Assembly: GCA_947175295.1 (NCBI GenBank) | Contig: CAMWMK010000006.1 | Coordinates: forward strand, 1-64,000 | DNA: 64,000 nt | Direction: 5' to 3' | Origin: an uncultured Porphyromonadaceae bacterium | GTDB taxonomy: Bacteria > Bacteroidota > Bacteroidia > Bacteroidales > Muribaculaceae | Part shown: piece after piece, positions 62,020 to 64,000 of the stretch | How the letters are laid out: the number at the start of each line of letters is the position of its first letter | Numbering within the stretch: the stretch's first letter is position 1 | Program-made: the position numbers and the translations under genes | The notes under the pieces: model-generated | The model's input: the letters and a program-made list of their open reading frames with translations, nothing else | Databases searched by the model: none | Told to the model about the DNA's origin: nothing

Positions 62020-62041
62020 TCGGTTGCAAAATTACAACCGA
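62020..62041. promoter_or_regulatory. Operator-like dyad around the porin -7 box
   Basis: TCGGTTG (62020-62026) and CAACCGA (62035-62041) are perfect complements. The 8-base spacer between them is exactly the -7 box (TAATTTTG on the minus strand). A protein bound here would block RNA polymerase. Confidence 0.5.
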
Positions 62042-62057
62042 TTCTCTCCTCCGGCAA
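62027..62057 (-). promoter_or_regulatory. Promoter of the redox/iron operon
   Basis: The minus strand has TTG at 62055-62057 and TAATTTTG at 62027-62034, with 20 bases between. The porin start codon is 24 bases downstream. Confidence 0.65.
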
Positions 62058-62063
62058 TACTCA

Positions 62064-62086
62064 TTATTTGGACTAATTCCAAATAA
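62064..62086. promoter_or_regulatory. Palindromic operator candidate in the divergent intergenic region
   Basis: TTATTTGGA (62064-62072) and TCCAAATAA (62078-62086) are perfect 9-bp complements around a 5-base centre. The 23-base site is just upstream of the porin -33 element and about 65 bases upstream of the regulator promoter. Its shape resembles operators of iron-responsive Fur- or DtxR-type repressors, but that is inference. Confidence 0.5.
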
Positions 62087-62150
62087 AAATCGTAAAAATA
62101 ATGAAAAATCCACCCCGGTTTAGTGAAAATACTCAAAAGTAGGTATGGTG

Positions 62151-62176
62151 TTGTTAAAAAATATTTCTTACTTTTG
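62151..62176 (+). promoter_or_regulatory. Promoter of the hemerythrin-LuxR regulator
   Basis: TACTTTTG (62169-62176) matches TAnnTTTG; TTG at 62151-62153 is a somewhat close -33 candidate. A CCTCCTAAACCCCC-type tract (62192-62212) follows in the leader, directly before the start codon. Confidence 0.5.
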
Positions 62177-62217
62177 CACCTTGAAATGGTTTAAACCTCC
62201 TAAACCCCCTAAATGCA

Positions 62218-63174
62218 ATGGAGCAGCAGATGAAAGCATTCTCGGGAGCCGACAGGCTCCGCAACCTCATAGACGAAAACAGCGACCTGATGATGGTCGC
62301 TGCAAGGTTCGGCATATCGCTCGGCTTTGGCGACAAGACCGTCAAGGAGGTCTGTGCCGATGAAGGGGTCGACGCGCGCACGTTTCTTGCCGTATGCAAT
62401 CTCGTCTCCGGGCGTCCCTATTCCATAGAGGTGTCGCTTCCCTCGCTGATGTGTTATCTGCGGAGCGCACATTCATATTTCCTCGAGTTCCTGCTTCCCT
62501 CCATCCGCCGCAAGCTCCTGCTCGCCATCAGTGGTCTCCCGATCGACGACGTGATGCTGCAGCTCCTGAAGTTTTTCGACGATTACTGCGCCGGGGTTCG
62601 CCGCCATATGGAGCATGAAAACGACAGTATCTTCAGCTATGTCGACCGCCTTCTGCAGGGGGAGGGCACGGAGGAGTTCCGCATCGCCGACTATTCGGTA
62701 GGACATACGAGTATGACTGAAAAGCTCGATGAGCTGAAGGATATCTTTATCCGCCATTATCACGTCAAGAACAATCTGGTGCTCGTATCCGCGCTCAACG
62801 ACATCATCGCCTGCAACGCCGATCTCTGCTCCCACTGCGAGATAGAAGACCGCATGTTCATGCCGGCCGTCGGTCGCCTGGAGCAGTCGTTGAAGCTCAA
62901 GGAGAGGGAGGTGAAGCCTGAGGCGAACGGGGATGACGAGACAGACTCCCTTCTCGACAGCATGACCGACAGGGAGAAGGAGATACTGCGCTGCGTGGCC
63001 TACGGCATGCAGAACAAGGAGATAGCCGAGAAACTCTTCATCTCCGTAAATACCGTGACCACCTACCGCCGCAATATATCCGCCAAGCTCAACATCCACT
63101 CCGCCGCCGGCCTTACCGTATTCGCCATCCTCCACGGCCTCGTCGACATCAACGACATCGACCCGCATCTTTAG
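62218..63174 (+). CDS. Hemerythrin-domain LuxR-type transcription factor
   Basis: A cytoplasmic regulator of 318 residues. An N-terminal ScdA/DUF542-like segment (MVAARFGISLGFGDKTVKEV) precedes a hemerythrin-like HHE domain (about 75-225) with candidate iron-binding residues in SAHSYFLEF, VRRHMEHEND, SVGHTSM, FIRHYHVKNN and CSHCEIEDRMF. The C-terminal LuxR/GerE helix-turn-helix has LTDREKEILRCVAYGMQNKE-type sequence (TDREKEILRCVAYGMQNKE, VNTVTTYRRNISAKLNIHSA). The layout suggests a di-iron sensor of NO, oxygen or iron status acting directly on DNA, in the manner of the YtfE/RIC repair proteins fused to a DNA-binding domain. It is divergent from the redox/iron operon and probably controls it. 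ATG at 62218 is the first in frame; ATG at 62230 is also possible. Confidence 0.85.
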   Translation: MEQQMKAFSGADRLRNLIDENSDLMMVAARFGISLGFGDKTVKEVCADEGVDARTFLAVCNLVSGRPYSIEVSLPSLMCYLRSAHSYFLEFLLPSIRRKLLLAISGLPIDDVMLQLLKFFDDYCAGVRRHMEHENDSIFSYVDRLLQGEGTEEFRIADYSVGHTSMTEKLDELKDIFIRHYHVKNNLVLVSALNDIIACNADLCSHCEIEDRMFMPAVGRLEQSLKLKEREVKPEANGDDETDSLLDSMTDREKEILRCVAYGMQNKEIAEKLFISVNTVTTYRRNISAKLNIHSAAGLTVFAILHGLVDINDIDPHL

Positions 63175-63187
63175 TCCTTCCGATACA

Positions 63188-63297
63188 GGTTAAGGGTTAA
63201 AAGGGTTAAGGGCTAAATAATACTTGGAAAGAGTATGATTTGAATAGAAAAAAATCATTCCCTGATTAACCTCTTAATCTTATAACCTTTTTAACCT
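63188..63297. repeat. Opposed TTAAGGG / TTAACC repeat tracts
   Basis: GGTTAAGGGTTAAAAGGG-type sequence at 63188-63216 is followed by complementary TTAACCTCTTAATC...TTTTTAACC at 63264-63297. The tracts could pair imperfectly. Both genes around this gap end or start away from it, so it may act as a bidirectional terminator. Confidence 0.45.
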
Positions 63298-63332
63298 TCA
63301 ACTTACAACGCCGATCCGACCGCGCTGCTGTA

Positions 63333-63770
63333 TCATTGCCGTCGGACGGTAATGATGGTCATTACGCCGTAGATTAGCACTAAAAACGCCGAGACATAAA
63401 ATATGTTCTGCATATAGTAGAGGGTCTGCTCAGGCAGGAAGAACCGAAGCGCTATCAATGTCGCTCCAAGGATCAGTGAGACGAAAAGCGCCACCTTCTT
63501 TGTCTTGGACTTCCATGTATAATATGGCGCTACCTCCTCGCTGATATATTTGTAAAATCCCTTATTGTGCATTGTCTGATATCCGCCGTAAGCGGCGGAA
63601 AGCAGAAATGCTAAGGTCTCCGCGTATGCGACGTAGTAGCTCTCATATCCTTTCTGAGAGTAGAACTGAGCCAATAAAAGCAGTGCCCAGAACACAAACA
63701 GTATATTTATCCGGTAATAGATATCCCGATAATTCTTTTTTGTTGCTTCGTTAAGAACAAATGTTTCCAT
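63333..63770 (-). CDS. Hypothetical four-helix membrane protein
   Basis: I do not recognise a named family. The protein has 145 residues and four hydrophobic helices: INILFVFWALLLLAQFY, YAETLAFLLSAAYGGYQ, KVALFVSLILGATLIALRFF and IFYVSAFLVLIYGVMTIITV. The two pairs are separated by a charged loop (HNKGFYKYISEEVAPYYTWK). Length, even hydrophobic spacing and a normal start favour a real gene. The neighbours give no functional clue. Confidence 0.7.
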   Translation of the reverse strand: METFVLNEATKKNYRDIYYRINILFVFWALLLLAQFYSQKGYESYYVAYAETLAFLLSAAYGGYQTMHNKGFYKYISEEVAPYYTWKSKTKKVALFVSLILGATLIALRFFLPEQTLYYMQNIFYVSAFLVLIYGVMTIITVRRQ

Positions 63771-63886
63771 AATTGATGTTTTAGTGTGTTGCTGTTGTAT
63801 TACGATGTAAATTTAATAAAAAAAATAAGAATCTCCAAATTTCTACTTTACTTTTTTATTGATTGACTCAATCTCCTATATCCATT

Positions 63887-64000
63887 ATGGCGAATACTAC
63901 TGCTCAGATGGCTAATCCCGCCACCGGCATCCCTCAACGGCAACTGGAACCTCGACGATCTGGCGGGGCTCAACCAGACCCCGAAATTCATCTACGTCAT
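63887..64000 (+). other. Truncated coding start with an apparent frame shift
   Basis: An ATG at 63887 opens MANTTAQMANPATG, but the protein-like continuation LNGNWNLDDLAGLNQTPKFI is in the next frame from about 63933. Either a one-base error or indel near 63925-63932 breaks the gene, or only one of the frames is real. It runs off the window edge and I cannot name it. Confidence 0.3.

Noticed and set aside
1-64000. Search by eye for tRNA, rRNA, known riboswitches and CRISPR arrays
   Set aside because: No cloverleaf, rRNA-like stretch, riboswitch core or regular spacer-repeat pattern was recognised; a covariance-model scan would be needed to exclude small RNAs.

Overview
The window is from a Bacteroidales genome, most likely a gut member such as Muribaculaceae or a Bacteroides relative; the family name is inference. 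The evidence is three SusC/SusD pairs, hybrid two-component regulators, lipoproteins with SusD-type signals, type-IX-like C-terminal sorting domains, and promoters of the Bacteroidetes type (TAnnTTTG with an upstream TTG/TTTG). I found no rRNA, tRNA, CRISPR array or insertion sequence.

Positions 1-18.9 kb hold a fructan utilization locus laid out like the levan/fructose locus BT1754-BT1765 of B. thetaiotaomicron. On the minus strand are a sensor with a fused periplasmic binding domain (10525-13350), SusC, SusD, a surface glycan-binding lipoprotein and a secreted LamG-GH32 enzyme. A 47-codon scrap of a second GH32 gene follows. An acyltransferase lies beyond it and an OmpA-like lipoprotein lies beside the regulator. 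On the plus strand are a periplasmic GH32, a sugar permease and a fructokinase. Positions 19.3-30.3 kb continue directly with an alpha-galactosidase locus (GH36, SusC, SusD, hybrid regulator). Together the two loci would suit raffinose-family oligosaccharides as well as fructans.

Positions 30.6-41.2 kb are an accessory stretch. It holds an AT-richer two-gene unit (ABC-type ATPase plus an unrecognised 265-residue protein), two large secreted proteins (one Omp28-like), a small secreted protein with a near-perfect internal duplication, and an AAA-ATPase/PD-(D/E)XK protein. Positions 41.4-51.5 kb hold a third glycan locus: SusC, SusD, GH30 and a SusE/F-like binding protein, with a SusR-like regulator.

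Positions 51.6-63.2 kb look like a redox/iron module. A minus-strand run encodes porin, imelysin, di-heme oxidoreductase, porin, mono-heme lipoprotein, a Rid/chorismatase-like enzyme, a CcsBA heme-lyase fusion and a stand-alone DAHP synthase. Divergent from it is a hemerythrin-LuxR fusion regulator, and the shared intergenic region carries two dyads, one of them wrapped around the -7 box of the porin promoter. This module and the ATPase pair at 30.6 kb are the best candidates for undescribed biology. The window ends with a small membrane protein and a truncated, apparently frame-disturbed coding start.
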